DNA of 64,000 nucleotides, taken from Bacteroides caecigallinarum. Lineage in GTDB: Bacteria; Bacteroidota; Bacteroidia; Bacteroidales; Bacteroidaceae. Under the pieces are notes generated by a model, which was given only the letters and a program-made list of their open reading frames with translations, was not told the DNA's origin and did not search any database. The stretch lies in contig NZ_JACJLQ010000002.1 of assembly GCF_016902295.1 (NCBI RefSeq), forward strand, positions 1-64,000, in the 5' to 3' direction. Position 1 is the stretch's first letter. Each line of letters starts with the position of its first letter. A program made the translations under genes and the position numbers. Shown here one piece after another: positions 7,396 to 17,007 of this stretch.

Positions 7396-8520
7396 ATGAA
7401 TTTCAGAATATATGGCATTGCATTGTGCATGATGATTGCGTGCGGAACGGTGGAAGCACAACTGTCCGTGGGATACTACAAGTTTAAAAACGGAGCTGAA
7501 TATACCGGACAGCTGAAAGGCAGAAAGCCGAACGGCATAGGCAGAACGGTATATCCCGACGGAGACATGTACGAAGGAGAATACGTGAAAGGCAAAAGAG
7601 AAGGCGAAGGTACGATGATGCTGAATAGAGGAGAAAGGTATATAGGTCACTGGAACAACGACATGAAGCAGGGTACAGGCACTTATTATTTCGCCAACAA
7701 CAACATGTATAACGGCTCGTGGATGGACGATATGCAGGAAGGACAGGGGATAATGGACTACTACAACGGCGACAAATACGAAGGCGAATGGAGCGAAAGC
7801 AAAAGAAACGGTACGGGAAAGTATGTCTGGGCAGGAGGCGCAGTTTACAACGGGGAATGGAAGAATGACCTGAAAGACGGGAAAGGAAGCATGACCTGGG
7901 AAGACGGATCAAAATATGACGGCGAATGGAAAAACGGACTGAGACACGGCACAGGCACTTTCGTATATACAAACGGCGACAAATACATAGGCGAGTGGAA
8001 AAACGACGTCCAGGACGGGAAGGGGGTATATTACTTCCATAACGGAGAAAAATATGAAGGACAATATGCCAACAGCGAAAGAACAGGACACGGAGTATAT
8101 ACTTACCCTAACGGAGATATATACAGGGGTGAATTCAACAACGGCAAACAGGAAGGCAAGGGAACATTCAAATGGGCAAACGGAGCCGTATATACCGGAC
8201 ATTGGAAAGATAATGAAAGGAACGGAACAGGCAAATATGTGTGGGCAAACGGCGATGTGTACGAAGGTGAATGGAAAAACAACATGGCCGACGGAAAAGG
8301 AAAACTGAAAATGACAGACGGATCGGTCTATACCGGTGAATTCGTAAAAGGAAAGGAGCACGGGAAGGGAACCATCACTGAAAAGGACGGAACCATATTC
8401 GAAGGTGAATTTAAAAACGGAAAAAAAGACGGAGACTTTGTTGAAAAAAATGCCGAAGGAAAAGTTATCAGAAAAGGAACTTTTAAGAATGGAAGACTAC
8501 TGGATGATAAAAAATTATAA
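7396..8520 (+). CDS. MORN-repeat protein, exported
   Basis: The 374-residue product has a signal peptide (cleavage probably after VEA) followed by about 14 MORN repeats of the form Y-x-G-x-W/F-x(n)-G-x-G, from EYTGQL near residue 36 to IFEGEF near 345. MORN repeats form elongated beta sheets used in protein or lipid contacts. It starts 25 bases after the M16-like gene and may share its transcript. Export is inferred from the leader. No enzymatic domain is seen. Confidence 0.85.
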   Translation: MNFRIYGIALCMMIACGTVEAQLSVGYYKFKNGAEYTGQLKGRKPNGIGRTVYPDGDMYEGEYVKGKREGEGTMMLNRGERYIGHWNNDMKQGTGTYYFANNNMYNGSWMDDMQEGQGIMDYYNGDKYEGEWSESKRNGTGKYVWAGGAVYNGEWKNDLKDGKGSMTWEDGSKYDGEWKNGLRHGTGTFVYTNGDKYIGEWKNDVQDGKGVYYFHNGEKYEGQYANSERTGHGVYTYPNGDIYRGEFNNGKQEGKGTFKWANGAVYTGHWKDNERNGTGKYVWANGDVYEGEWKNNMADGKGKLKMTDGSVYTGEFVKGKEHGKGTITEKDGTIFEGEFKNGKKDGDFVEKNAEGKVIRKGTFKNGRLLDDKKL

Positions 8521-8588
8521 AATATGATGAAAATAATTTCCTGAGGATGTTTTTTTTAATTATTTTTTCTTTTCTTGAAAAATTAATG

Positions 8589-8596
8589 TATTTTTG
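8589..8596 (+). promoter_or_regulatory. -7 element for glgB
   Basis: TATTTTTG, about 80 bases before the glgB ATG. It leaves an AT-rich leader of about 75 bases. Confidence 0.45.
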
Positions 8597-8678
8597 TGCG
8601 TAAATAAACATATTATTATCTAATATTATGTTTTATAATTAGCATAAAACAATAACTATAAGCATAAAACCATAGATT

Positions 8679-10703
8679 ATGGATAAAGTCTTGAATATTA
8701 TCAGCAATGACCCTTGGTTGGAACCATACGCAGACGCCATTAACGGAAGACACGGAATGGTTATTAACAAAGAAAAGGAATTAACAAGAAGATGCTCACT
8801 TGAAGATTTTGCATCCGGACATCTGTATTTTGGATTACACAAAATCAAAGAAGGAAAAACAGTAAAATGGGTTCTCAGGGAATGGGCCCCGAATGCTACT
8901 GCGATATATCTGGTTGGTGATTTCAACGGATGGAAGGAAACTCCTGAATACCAGTTGACTAAAATCAAAAAAACAGAAAACTGGGAAATTGAGCTTCCGG
9001 CCAAGGCCATGAAACATGGTGACCTGTTCAAACTGAAAGTGTATTGGAGCAACGGATGCGGTGAACGTATCCCTGCATGGGCCACAAGAGTAGTACAGGA
9101 CGAAAATACCAAAATATTCAGCGCTCAGGTATGGGACCCGGCAAAACCTTACAAATTCAAAAAGAAAGTGTTCATACCAAATGTGGGACCTCTGCTGATA
9201 TATGAATGCCATATCGGTATGGCCCAGGATGAAGAAAAGGTGGGCACATACAATGAATTCAGAGAAAAAATCCTGCCAAGAATAGCAAAGGACGGATATA
9301 ACTGTATTCAGATTATGGCTATACAGGAACATCCTTACTATGGAAGTTTCGGATATCACGTATCAAGCTTCTTCGCTCCATCATCAAGATTCGGTACTCC
9401 GGACGAACTGAAACAGCTGATTGATACCGCTCACCAGATGGGTATTGCGGTTATCATGGATATAGTACACTCACACGCTGTAAAAAATGAAGTGGAAGGA
9501 CTCGGTAACTTCGCAGGCGACCCTAACCAGTATTTCTACCAGGGCGGAAGAAGAGAACATCCGGCATGGGACTCTTTATGCTTTGACTACGGAAAGAACC
9601 AGGTGCTGCACTTCCTGCTTTCAAACTGCAGATACTGGCTTGAGGAGTTCAAGTTTGACGGATTCAGATTTGACGGTGTGACATCAATGCTGTATTACAG
9701 CCACGGACTGGGAGAGGCTTTCTGTAACTACGGAGACTACTATAACGGCCATCAGGATGATAACGCAATATGCTATCTGACTTTGGCGAACAAACTTATT
9801 CATACTGTAAACCCAAGAGCAATCACTATTGCAGAGGAAGTTTCAGGTATGCCCGGACTCGCAGCTCCATTCGAAGACGGAGGCTATGGATTCGACTACA
9901 GAATGGCAATGAATATTCCTGACTACTGGATTAAAATAATCAAGGAAAGAAGAGATGAGGACTGGAAACCTTCAAGCTTGTTCTGGGAAGTTACAAACAG
10001 AAGAAAGGATGAAAAGACAATTTCATATTGCGAAAGCCATGACCAAGCATTAGTGGGCGACAAAACTATAATATTCAGACTTTGCGACGCCGATATGTAC
10101 TGGCACTTCAAGAAGGGTGACGAAAACGGTGTAGTACAAAGAGGTATCGCACTGCATAAAATGATAAGACTGCTGACTGCCTCAACAATTAACGGCGGTT
10201 ACCTGAACTTTATGGGTAACGAATTCGGTCATCCGGAATGGATTGACTTCCCAAGAGAAGGTAACGGATGGTCGTACAAATATGCAAGAAGACAGTGGAA
10301 CCTCGTGGACAATAAAGAATTATGCTATCACTACCTCGGTGACTTCGACCAAAAAATGGTGGAAACAATCAAGAGCGTGAAAAATATCCAGAAGACAGAT
10401 GTAGTGGAAATATGGCATAATGACGGCGACCAGGTATTGGCCTACAGAAGAAAAGATCTTGTTTTCGTGTTTAACTTCAACCCTACAAAATCGTTTACCG
10501 ACTACGGTTTCCTTGTTCCGAGAGGTGCTTACGAAGTGGTATTGAATACTGACAGCAAAGATTTCGGAGGTTTCGGATTCAATGACGATACCATAACACA
10601 CTTCACCTGTGCCGATCCTTTATATGCCAAGGAAAAGAAAGAATGGCTTAAACTTTATCTGCCTGCAAGGACCGCAGTTGTCCTGAAAAGGGTGACTAAA
10701 TAA
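8679..10703 (+). CDS. glgB: 1,4-alpha-glucan branching enzyme (GH13)
   Basis: The 674-residue enzyme introduces alpha-1,6 branches in glycogen. It has an N-terminal CBM48 region (VKWVLREWAPNATAIYLVGD, FNGW) and the four GH13 motifs: DIVHSH, DGFRFDGVTS (nucleophile Asp), IAEEVSGMP (acid Glu) and YCESHDQAL. The order and spacing look like the eukaryote-type GH13_8 subfamily, which also occurs in Bacteroidetes, rather than E. coli GlgB. The membrane protein that follows begins two bases after its stop, so they are likely co-transcribed. Confidence 0.95.
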   Translation: MDKVLNIISNDPWLEPYADAINGRHGMVINKEKELTRRCSLEDFASGHLYFGLHKIKEGKTVKWVLREWAPNATAIYLVGDFNGWKETPEYQLTKIKKTENWEIELPAKAMKHGDLFKLKVYWSNGCGERIPAWATRVVQDENTKIFSAQVWDPAKPYKFKKKVFIPNVGPLLIYECHIGMAQDEEKVGTYNEFREKILPRIAKDGYNCIQIMAIQEHPYYGSFGYHVSSFFAPSSRFGTPDELKQLIDTAHQMGIAVIMDIVHSHAVKNEVEGLGNFAGDPNQYFYQGGRREHPAWDSLCFDYGKNQVLHFLLSNCRYWLEEFKFDGFRFDGVTSMLYYSHGLGEAFCNYGDYYNGHQDDNAICYLTLANKLIHTVNPRAITIAEEVSGMPGLAAPFEDGGYGFDYRMAMNIPDYWIKIIKERRDEDWKPSSLFWEVTNRRKDEKTISYCESHDQALVGDKTIIFRLCDADMYWHFKKGDENGVVQRGIALHKMIRLLTASTINGGYLNFMGNEFGHPEWIDFPREGNGWSYKYARRQWNLVDNKELCYHYLGDFDQKMVETIKSVKNIQKTDVVEIWHNDGDQVLAYRRKDLVFVFNFNPTKSFTDYGFLVPRGAYEVVLNTDSKDFGGFGFNDDTITHFTCADPLYAKEKKEWLKLYLPARTAVVLKRVTK

Positions 10704-10705
10704 AT

Positions 10706-11884
10706 ATGCACTGGTTAAACAACAATAATAACTATAGAAGAAATGACAAGACTGCCGCACGCTTTATAAATATAGTGTGCGGAGTCTTGTTTATTGTTTT
10801 TTCTACCGTATATTTAATCTATTTCCAAAATGACCTTATCGAAGCGGTACATTGCTCGATATCCAAAGGAAACAAAGATTTCAACATTATCCCAGCCACC
10901 ATTATCATTATTACAATATTGCTGATAATGAGATGGGGACTAAATCTTCTGATGAAATTAAGAGGAAATCTCAGCGCTCTGGCTTATCTGCCCTCGTTTT
11001 TAGGGCTCGTAACAATGACAGCTTTCGGAAGGGACTTATACACTGACTGTAACTCATATATCTGGTGGTGGCTGATGCCACTGCTGACCGTGGCTTTCGT
11101 TATCGTTGTAGTGGCAATAAGAAAGGCCATGAGAATAAAAGACCAGACAGCCGTTGAACTGACAAATGGTCTGATATGGAACATCACGCTGATGTTAATA
11201 ATGTCGATAGGTACAGTTTGTCTTGGAAATACAGACAGATACATGCACAATGAACTGAGAATGGAAAACCTTATCGCGAAAGACAATAACGCAGAGGCGC
11301 TGAAAGTGGCAGGCAAATCGCTGAAAGCTACACGGACAATGACGGCACTGAGGATGCTGGCCATGACTAAAGAAGAAGATACAGGCGAAATGCTTTTCAA
11401 ATTCCCTCAATACTATAAAGAGAACGGTCTGTTCTTTGATGATGACCCTACAAAAACATTAAGATATACAAATGATTCCATATACAGCTTTCTGGGAGAG
11501 CGACCGATGCCTGGAGAAAGGAAAATGGATTACCTGAAAAGGTTGGCATACAGGGGAGATACCTGCTATTATAACGCAAGATTGTACTATATGGCCGGAC
11601 TGATGCTGGAAAAGGACATTGACGGGTATGCCAAGGCACTGAAGGATTTTGACATTAAGGGAGACTCACTGAAAAGGTATTTCAAGGAGGCGGCTCTGAT
11701 GTATAAGGAAAAATATCCGCAATGGAACTTTGAGATAGATGACAAGGACAGCGTCTGCCACAAAATGTTGGAAAGGTACAGATACAGGCAGAAGGACTTC
11801 TATAAATCGAAGGACGAGGAAAGGAACAGAATGAGAATGGAATTCGGAGATACTTTCCTGTGGTATTATGACTATCAGGAATAA
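10706..11884 (+). CDS. membrane protein of unknown function (DUF6057-like)
   Basis: The 392-residue product has an N-terminal membrane part with about five hydrophobic segments (residues ~20-40, 55-72, 85-105, 115-140 and 155-175) and then a charged, helical soluble region from residue ~180. The soluble part contains repeated helix pairs reminiscent of TPR proteins. I associate it with DUF6057, a Bacteroidales membrane family, but only loosely. It directly follows glgB and ends at a hairpin terminator. Confidence 0.6.
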   Translation: MHWLNNNNNYRRNDKTAARFINIVCGVLFIVFSTVYLIYFQNDLIEAVHCSISKGNKDFNIIPATIIIITILLIMRWGLNLLMKLRGNLSALAYLPSFLGLVTMTAFGRDLYTDCNSYIWWWLMPLLTVAFVIVVVAIRKAMRIKDQTAVELTNGLIWNITLMLIMSIGTVCLGNTDRYMHNELRMENLIAKDNNAEALKVAGKSLKATRTMTALRMLAMTKEEDTGEMLFKFPQYYKENGLFFDDDPTKTLRYTNDSIYSFLGERPMPGERKMDYLKRLAYRGDTCYYNARLYYMAGLMLEKDIDGYAKALKDFDIKGDSLKRYFKEAALMYKEKYPQWNFEIDDKDSVCHKMLERYRYRQKDFYKSKDEERNRMRMEFGDTFLWYYDYQE

Positions 11885-11892
11885 CTTTTTTG

Positions 11893-11922
11893 GCGTACAG
11901 GGGGATACTGTGCGCTTTTTTT
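11893..11922 (+). terminator. terminator after the glgB operon
   Basis: GCGTACAG (11893-11900) pairs with CTGTGCGC (11908-11915), one G-U pair included, followed by a run of T. It separates the glgB unit from proS, whose own TAATTTTG element is at 11925-11932. Confidence 0.75.
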
Positions 11923-11974
11923 ATTAATTTTGCAACTCATTTTGAACATTATAAAAAACAAATTATAAATAGCT

Positions 11975-13465
11975 ATGGCTAAAGAACTGAAAGAACTTAC
12001 CAAAAGAAGTGAAAACTATTCACAATGGTATAATGACCTCGTGGTTAAGGCGGATCTGGCAGAACAGTCGCCTGTGAGAGGATGTATGGTAATAAAACCT
12101 TACGGATATGCTATCTGGGAAAAAATGCAGAGACAGCTGGACGATATGTTCAAGGCAACAGGACACGTAAACGCATATTTCCCACTGCTAATCCCTAAAT
12201 CATATCTGAGCCGTGAAGCTGAACACGTGGAAGGCTTTGCAAAAGAATGTGCCGTGGTAACTCACTACAGACTGAAAAACGCCGAGGACGGATCGGGAGT
12301 AATCGTTGACCCTAACGCAAAACTGGAAGAGGAACTTATCATCAGACCGACTTCGGAAACTATTATATGGAGTACATACAAGAACTGGATTAACTCTTAC
12401 AGAGACCTGCCTATCCTGTGTAACCAGTGGGCTAACGTTATGAGATGGGAAATGCGTACTCGTCTGTTCCTGCGTACTGCAGAATTCTTGTGGCAGGAAG
12501 GACATACCGCTCACGCTACAAGAGAAGAGGCTGAAGCTGAAGCTCAGAAGATGCTTCATGTATATGGCGACTTTGCAGAGAAGTTCATGGCTGTGCCTGT
12601 AATCAAGGGTGTGAAATCGGCTAACGAACGTTTTGCAGGCGCATTGGACACTTATACTATCGAAGGCCTTATGCAGGACGGTAAAGCTCTGCAGTGTGGT
12701 ACTTCGCACTTCTTGGGACAGAACTTCGCCAAGGCTTTCAACGTGCAGTTTGTGGACAAGAACAACAAGCTTGACTATGTATGGGCTACTTCATGGGGCG
12801 TTTCTACACGTCTGATGGGCGCGCTTATCATGACCCACTCTGACGACAATGGTCTGGTACTTCCTCCACATCTGGCTCCTATACAGGTTGTTATCGTTCC
12901 TATCTACAAAAACGAAGAACAGTTGAACCAGATAAATGAGAAAGTTGACGGCATAGTGAACAAACTGAGAAGCATGGGTATCTCTGTGAAATATGACAAC
13001 GCCGACAACAAGCGTCCGGGATTCAAATTCGCTGACTACGAGCTGAAGGGTGTGCCTGTAAGACTTGTTATGGGTGGAAGAGACTTGGAAAACAACACTA
13101 TGGAGGTTATGCGTCGTGATACTCTGGAGAAAGAAACCCGTTCATGCGACGGCATAGAAGAATATGTAAAGAACCTGCTTGAGGATATCCAGAACAATAT
13201 CTACCAGAAGGCTCTTAAGTACAGAAACGAGCATATCGTGAAAGTGGATACTTACGATGAATTCAAGGAACAGATTGAAAAGGGCGGATTCATCCTTGCT
13301 CACTGGGACGGTACAACTGAAACAGAAGAGCGAATCAAGGACGAAACTAAGGCCACAATCAGATGTCTGCCTTTCGAAGCCGACGAAGAAAGCCTTACTC
13401 CGGGTGTGGATATGGTTACAGGCAAACCATCGGCAAGAAGAGTATTGTTTGCAAGAGCATATTGA
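11975..13465 (+). CDS. proS: prolyl-tRNA synthetase, short (archaeal/eukaryotic-like) type
   Basis: The 496-residue class II synthetase charges tRNA-Pro. Class II motif 2 and 3 regions are evident ([40 protein letters not shown] and [15 protein letters not shown]), followed by an anticodon-binding domain ([16 protein letters not shown]) and the characteristic C-terminal domain ending RRVLFARAY. It lacks the editing insertion of the bacterial long form. TAATTTTG at 11925-11932 is a likely promoter. Confidence 0.97.
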   Translation: MAKELKELTKRSENYSQWYNDLVVKADLAEQSPVRGCMVIKPYGYAIWEKMQRQLDDMFKATGHVNAYFPLLIPKSYLSREAEHVEGFAKECAVVTHYRLKNAEDGSGVIVDPNAKLEEELIIRPTSETIIWSTYKNWINSYRDLPILCNQWANVMRWEMRTRLFLRTAEFLWQEGHTAHATREEAEAEAQKMLHVYGDFAEKFMAVPVIKGVKSANERFAGALDTYTIEGLMQDGKALQCGTSHFLGQNFAKAFNVQFVDKNNKLDYVWATSWGVSTRLMGALIMTHSDDNGLVLPPHLAPIQVVIVPIYKNEEQLNQINEKVDGIVNKLRSMGISVKYDNADNKRPGFKFADYELKGVPVRLVMGGRDLENNTMEVMRRDTLEKETRSCDGIEEYVKNLLEDIQNNIYQKALKYRNEHIVKVDTYDEFKEQIEKGGFILAHWDGTTETEERIKDETKATIRCLPFEADEESLTPGVDMVTGKPSARRVLFARAY

Positions 13466-13472
13466 TTGGAGA

Positions 13473-13561
13473 AGAAGTTAGAGAAGTTATAGAAGGTAAA
13501 GAAGATAGAGAATGTCCTCTTTAACTTCTATAACTTCTTTAAATTCCTTAACTTCTATAAT
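13473..13561. repeat. intergenic GAAGTTA-type repeat with a 21-base stem
   Basis: Bases 13482-13502 pair with 13518-13538 at 20 of 21 positions with a 15-base loop. The arms are made of AGAAGTTATAGAAGG-type units, and related units follow the pyrD stop and lie between trmD and ligA. It lies just past proS and has no clear T-run, so it may be an RNA structure rather than a simple terminator. Confidence 0.7.
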
Positions 13562-13652
13562 ACTTTATAAGCTCAACCCCTTATTCATCTTAACCCATAT
13601 AAAAAAATCCTAATTTTTTTCTTATCATAACTTACACAAGCTTCTTTGTTTT

Positions 13653-13660
13653 TATTTTTG
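13653..13660 (+). promoter_or_regulatory. -7 element for the nif3-zinc ribbon operon
   Basis: TATTTTTG ends 20 bases before ATG 13681. Transcription would begin near 13667, which excludes the GTG at 13663 as the start codon. Confidence 0.5.
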
Positions 13661-13680
13661 CAGTGAATTTATTCGCAAAT

Positions 13681-14517
13681 ATGAAAATTAAGGAAATATT
13701 AGATGCCCTTGAGATATTCGCGCCTCTGCCTCTGCAAGACGGATTCGACAATGCCGGACTGCAAGTAGGATTGACAGACGTGGAAGCTACAGGGGCTTTG
13801 TTGTGTTTGGACGTTACCGAAGAAGTGGTTGAGGAAGCTATAAACCAGGGACTTAACCTGATTATCGCACATCATCCTCTAATGTTCAGAGGGTATAAAT
13901 CGATTACCGGAAAAGACTATACCGAAAGGTGCATAATGGATGCCATCAAAAACGAAATAGCCATCTATGCGATGCACACTAATCTGGATAACGCTCCGAA
14001 CGGCGTGAATTACAAGATAGCAGAAAAGATAGGACTGAAGAACGTAAGAGTGCTTGAGCCTAAAGAATATCTGCAGCAGAGCGATTGTGACAAAGCGGAT
14101 CAGGAAGAGCCGAAAAAGCCTGAATGGCTGACAGCAGGAGCGGGAGCTATAGGTGAACTGGATGAACCTATGACAGAAACGGAATTCCTGAAACACGTAA
14201 AGAAAACGTTTGAAGCCGGATGCGTAAAGCATACGAAGCTGACGGGAAGACTTATCTCGAAAGTCGCAATATGTGGTGGAGCCGGAGCATTCCTAATGGA
14301 CAGAGCGACAAAGGTACATGCCGATGCTTTCGTCACCGGCGAAATAAAATATCATGACTATTTCTACTACGAAAACAAAATACTGGCAACAGAAATAGGA
14401 CACTACGAAAGTGAACAATATACTAAAGAAATCATTCAGGACCTCCTGAACAGGAAATTCCCGTCGCTGAGAACTGAAATGACCAGAATTAATACGAACC
14501 CAATTAAATATTTATAA
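13681..14517 (+). CDS. Nif3-like dinuclear metal centre protein
   Basis: The 278-residue product belongs to the NIF3/YbgI family, toroidal hexamers binding two metal ions per subunit; the activity is still debated, although some members are called GTP cyclohydrolase 1 type 2. Metal-site segments are visible: IIAHHPLMFRG, MHTNLDNAPNGVNY and the C-terminal EIGHYESEQ. Its partner four bases downstream is the zinc-ribbon coiled-coil gene, a pairing conserved widely in Bacteroidetes. ATG 13681 (MKIKEILD) is the family start. Confidence 0.92.
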   Translation: MKIKEILDALEIFAPLPLQDGFDNAGLQVGLTDVEATGALLCLDVTEEVVEEAINQGLNLIIAHHPLMFRGYKSITGKDYTERCIMDAIKNEIAIYAMHTNLDNAPNGVNYKIAEKIGLKNVRVLEPKEYLQQSDCDKADQEEPKKPEWLTAGAGAIGELDEPMTETEFLKHVKKTFEAGCVKHTKLTGRLISKVAICGGAGAFLMDRATKVHADAFVTGEIKYHDYFYYENKILATEIGHYESEQYTKEIIQDLLNRKFPSLRTEMTRINTNPIKYL

Positions 14518-14521
14518 AACT

Positions 14522-15352
14522 ATGGCTAAAGAAGCAAAAAAAGACCTTTCTGAAATCAGTGTTGAAGAGAAACTTAAATCTCTTTACAAATTGCAGACCA
14601 TACTTTCTGAAATGGATAAAATAAAAACCCTCAGAGGGGAATTGCCACTTGAAGTTAGAGACTTGGAAGACGAAATATCGGGTTTGAACACTCGTATCGA
14701 AAAAATCAAAGCTGAGATAGAAGAACTGAAACAAAATGTCGCAACAAGAAAAATAGACATCGAAACAGCAAAAGTTTCTATCGAAAAGTACAAAGCTCAG
14801 CAGGACAACGTAAGAAACAACCGTGAATATGACGTGCTGACTAAAGAAATAGAATTCCAGTCGCTGGAAGTGGAACTTAACGAAAAAAGAATCAAGGAAG
14901 CAAACGCTTCAATCAAGGCCAAGGAAGAAGAGATAGTGAAAAGCCAGAACGCTCTTGAAGAAACAAAAAAAGACCTTGAAGACAAGAAAAACGAACTGGA
15001 AGAAATAGTAGCCGAGACTAAACAGGAAGAAGAAAAACTGAGAGAAAACGCAAAGGCTATAGAAAGCGGTATAGAACCAAGATTGCTTCAGGCTTTCAAA
15101 CGTATCAGAAGCAACTCAAGAAACGGACTCGGCATCACTTACGTACAGAGAGGCGCATGTGGAGGTTGCTTCAACAAAATACCTGCCCAGAGACAGTTGG
15201 ACATCAAAATGAGAAAGAAAATCATCGTTTGTGAATACTGCGGTAGAATCATGGTTGACCAGGAACTGGCAGGTGTAGCCCCAACAGACACAGAAGTTAA
15301 GGAAGCTCCAAAAACGACAAGAAGAAGAGCTGCCTCAAGCCAAGAGGATTAA
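14522..15352 (+). CDS. coiled-coil protein with C4 zinc ribbon
   Basis: The 276-residue product is mostly coiled coil (residues ~10-185, rich in E and K) followed by a zinc ribbon with CGGC (in RGACGGCFN) and CEYC (in IVCEYCGRI). This is the zf-RING_7/DUF164-type family, possibly nucleic-acid binding. It follows nif3 by four bases and is followed by a strong terminator, so the two genes form one operon. The C-terminal tail is short and basic. Confidence 0.9.
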   Translation: MAKEAKKDLSEISVEEKLKSLYKLQTILSEMDKIKTLRGELPLEVRDLEDEISGLNTRIEKIKAEIEELKQNVATRKIDIETAKVSIEKYKAQQDNVRNNREYDVLTKEIEFQSLEVELNEKRIKEANASIKAKEEEIVKSQNALEETKKDLEDKKNELEEIVAETKQEEEKLRENAKAIESGIEPRLLQAFKRIRSNSRNGLGITYVQRGACGGCFNKIPAQRQLDIKMRKKIIVCEYCGRIMVDQELAGVAPTDTEVKEAPKTTRRRAASSQED

Positions 15353-15377
15353 ACAAGTGAATTCTTAATATTCAGGA

Positions 15378-15429
15378 CAGGACCGTAACATGAATGCTTT
15401 AAGCTACATGTACGGTCCTGTATTTTTTT
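15378..15429 (+). terminator. terminator after the nif3-zinc ribbon operon
   Basis: CAGGACCGTAACATG (15378-15392) pairs with CATGTACGGTCCTG (15407-15420), with one bulge, followed by seven T. It may also serve the convergent gene at 15429. Confidence 0.9.
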
Positions 15430-15893
15430 CACAAGTCACTGTACAGGGGAACTGAAGGAAGGAAAATGCATCGACCTGTCTCGTAATCAACCTTGCAACA
15501 ATAATGAGTCATACCATTGGTAACAATAAGGTAATCAACCTTCAAAACTATGTTATATCGGGTAATCTGATTGAAAACTTGTTGAGAAATATTTACATCC
15601 GGAGCCTTGTATTCAATAATCATCCGTGGTGAAAGTGAGGAGGAAAAGAGAACTGTGTCGCAACGCTTGGCCGTGCCGTTAAGCTTTATGCTCACTTCGT
15701 TGGCAAGAAGTCCGACCGGATATCCGAGTCCGTTAATAAGATAATGGACAAAATGCTGACGGACGCATTCCTCAGGGGTAAGCGCAACGTATTTCTTTCG
15801 TAAAACATCGAATACATATTTCTTACCGTTACGGTCGGCAATTTTAAGAGGTGCGGATGGCAGGTTTAATGATAACATTTCGTATATTTGCAT
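15429..15893 (-). CDS. HsdR N-terminal-like (PD-(D/E)XK) domain protein
   Basis: The 155-residue product matches the stand-alone type I restriction HsdR_N domain (HSDR_N_2): VRQHFVHYLINGLGYP, then KRCDTVLFSS and RMIIEYKAP, giving the D...E-x-K nuclease core. Despite the name, this short protein is widespread in Bacteroidales and usually not linked to a methylase; none is present here. ATG 15893 is preferred; the longer frame to 15998 adds an unrelated hydrophobic stretch that overlaps the holA start. Confidence 0.85.
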   Translation of the reverse strand: MQIYEMLSLNLPSAPLKIADRNGKKYVFDVLRKKYVALTPEECVRQHFVHYLINGLGYPVGLLANEVSIKLNGTAKRCDTVLFSSSLSPRMIIEYKAPDVNISQQVFNQITRYNIVLKVDYLIVTNGMTHYCCKVDYETGRCIFLPSVPLYSDL

Positions 15894-15996
15894 TAATAGT
15901 TCTGTCCGAAACGATTTGTAACGGAAATTTATCACGGACAAAATTAATAAAACGAGACGAAACGCTAAAACAAGCACGCAATAATTTACAAGAATC

Positions 15997-17001
15997 ATGA
16001 CTTACGAAGATATAGCCAGAGACATTAAAAACGGAAAGTTCGCACCGGTATATCTGCTAATGGGTGAAGAGGACTACTACATTGACAGAATTTCAGACTA
16101 TATTGTAGAGAAATCCCTTGACGAAAACGAAAGGGAATTCAACCTGACAATAATGTATGGTCTGGATACAGACATGGCTAACATAGTGAACAACGCGAAG
16201 CGATACCCTATGATGTCGGAACACCAGGTGGTGGTGGTAAAGGAAGCTCAGAACCTCAGGGCATGGGATGATCTTTCGTTTTATCTGCAGAAACCTTTGG
16301 CATCTACAATACTGGTATTCTGTTACAAGCACGGGACACTGGACAAACGGAAAAAGATAGTTGCAGAGATAGACAAGACAGGAGTTTTGTTTGAATCGAA
16401 GAAACTAAAAGAAGCCATGTTGCCAGGATTCATCACCGCATATATGAAAAGAAAGAAAGTGGAGATAGAAGACAAAGCAGCCGAAATGATGGCGGATTTC
16501 GTGGGCAATGACCTGAACAGGCTGGCAGGCGAACTCGACAAACTGGTAATCACATTACCTAAGGGCCAAAACAGAGTCACTCCGACAGAAATAGAAAGGA
16601 ACATAGGCATCAGCAAGGACTACAACAATTTTGAGCTTAAAAGCGCTCTAATCACTAAAGACATACTAAAGGCCAACAAAATAGTGAAATACTTCAATGA
16701 CAACCCAAAGAACAATCCTTTACAGCCTACATTAGCTCTACTGTTCAACTATTTTTCGAATCTTATGGTGGCATATTATGCACCGGAACGTACAGAAAAC
16801 GGTGTAGCCGCATACTTAGGACTTAAATCGACATGGCAGGCTAAAGAGTACATCGCAGGAATGAGAGCATATACAGGAATGAAAGTAATGAACATAATAA
16901 CTCAAATAAGGCTCTCTGACGCACGATCAAAAGGAATAGGTAATGTAACACTATCACAAGGAGAAATCCTCAGAGAACTCGTCTATTTCATTCTACATTG
17001 A
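15997..17001 (+). CDS. holA: DNA polymerase III delta subunit
   Basis: The 334-residue clamp-loader subunit opens the beta clamp. The start FAPVYLLMGEEDYYIDRISD, the AAA-type N-terminal region (ILVFCYKHGTLDKRKKI), FVGNDLNRLAGELDKL and the C-terminal collar domain (SLSQGEILRELVYFIL) all fit HolA. It is transcribed alone and ended by the hairpin at 17022. Confidence 0.93.
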   Translation: MTYEDIARDIKNGKFAPVYLLMGEEDYYIDRISDYIVEKSLDENEREFNLTIMYGLDTDMANIVNNAKRYPMMSEHQVVVVKEAQNLRAWDDLSFYLQKPLASTILVFCYKHGTLDKRKKIVAEIDKTGVLFESKKLKEAMLPGFITAYMKRKKVEIEDKAAEMMADFVGNDLNRLAGELDKLVITLPKGQNRVTPTEIERNIGISKDYNNFELKSALITKDILKANKIVKYFNDNPKNNPLQPTLALLFNYFSNLMVAYYAPERTENGVAAYLGLKSTWQAKEYIAGMRAYTGMKVMNIITQIRLSDARSKGIGNVTLSQGEILRELVYFILH

Positions 17002-17007
17002 TTTATC

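Noticed and set aside
8054-8308. Overlapping frames inside the MORN gene
   Set aside because: The regular repeats keep other frames open by chance; these have no start context or similarity.
15429-15893. Type I restriction system
   Set aside because: The HsdR_N-like protein is short and alone; there is no HsdM or HsdS and it is a common stand-alone gene in this group.
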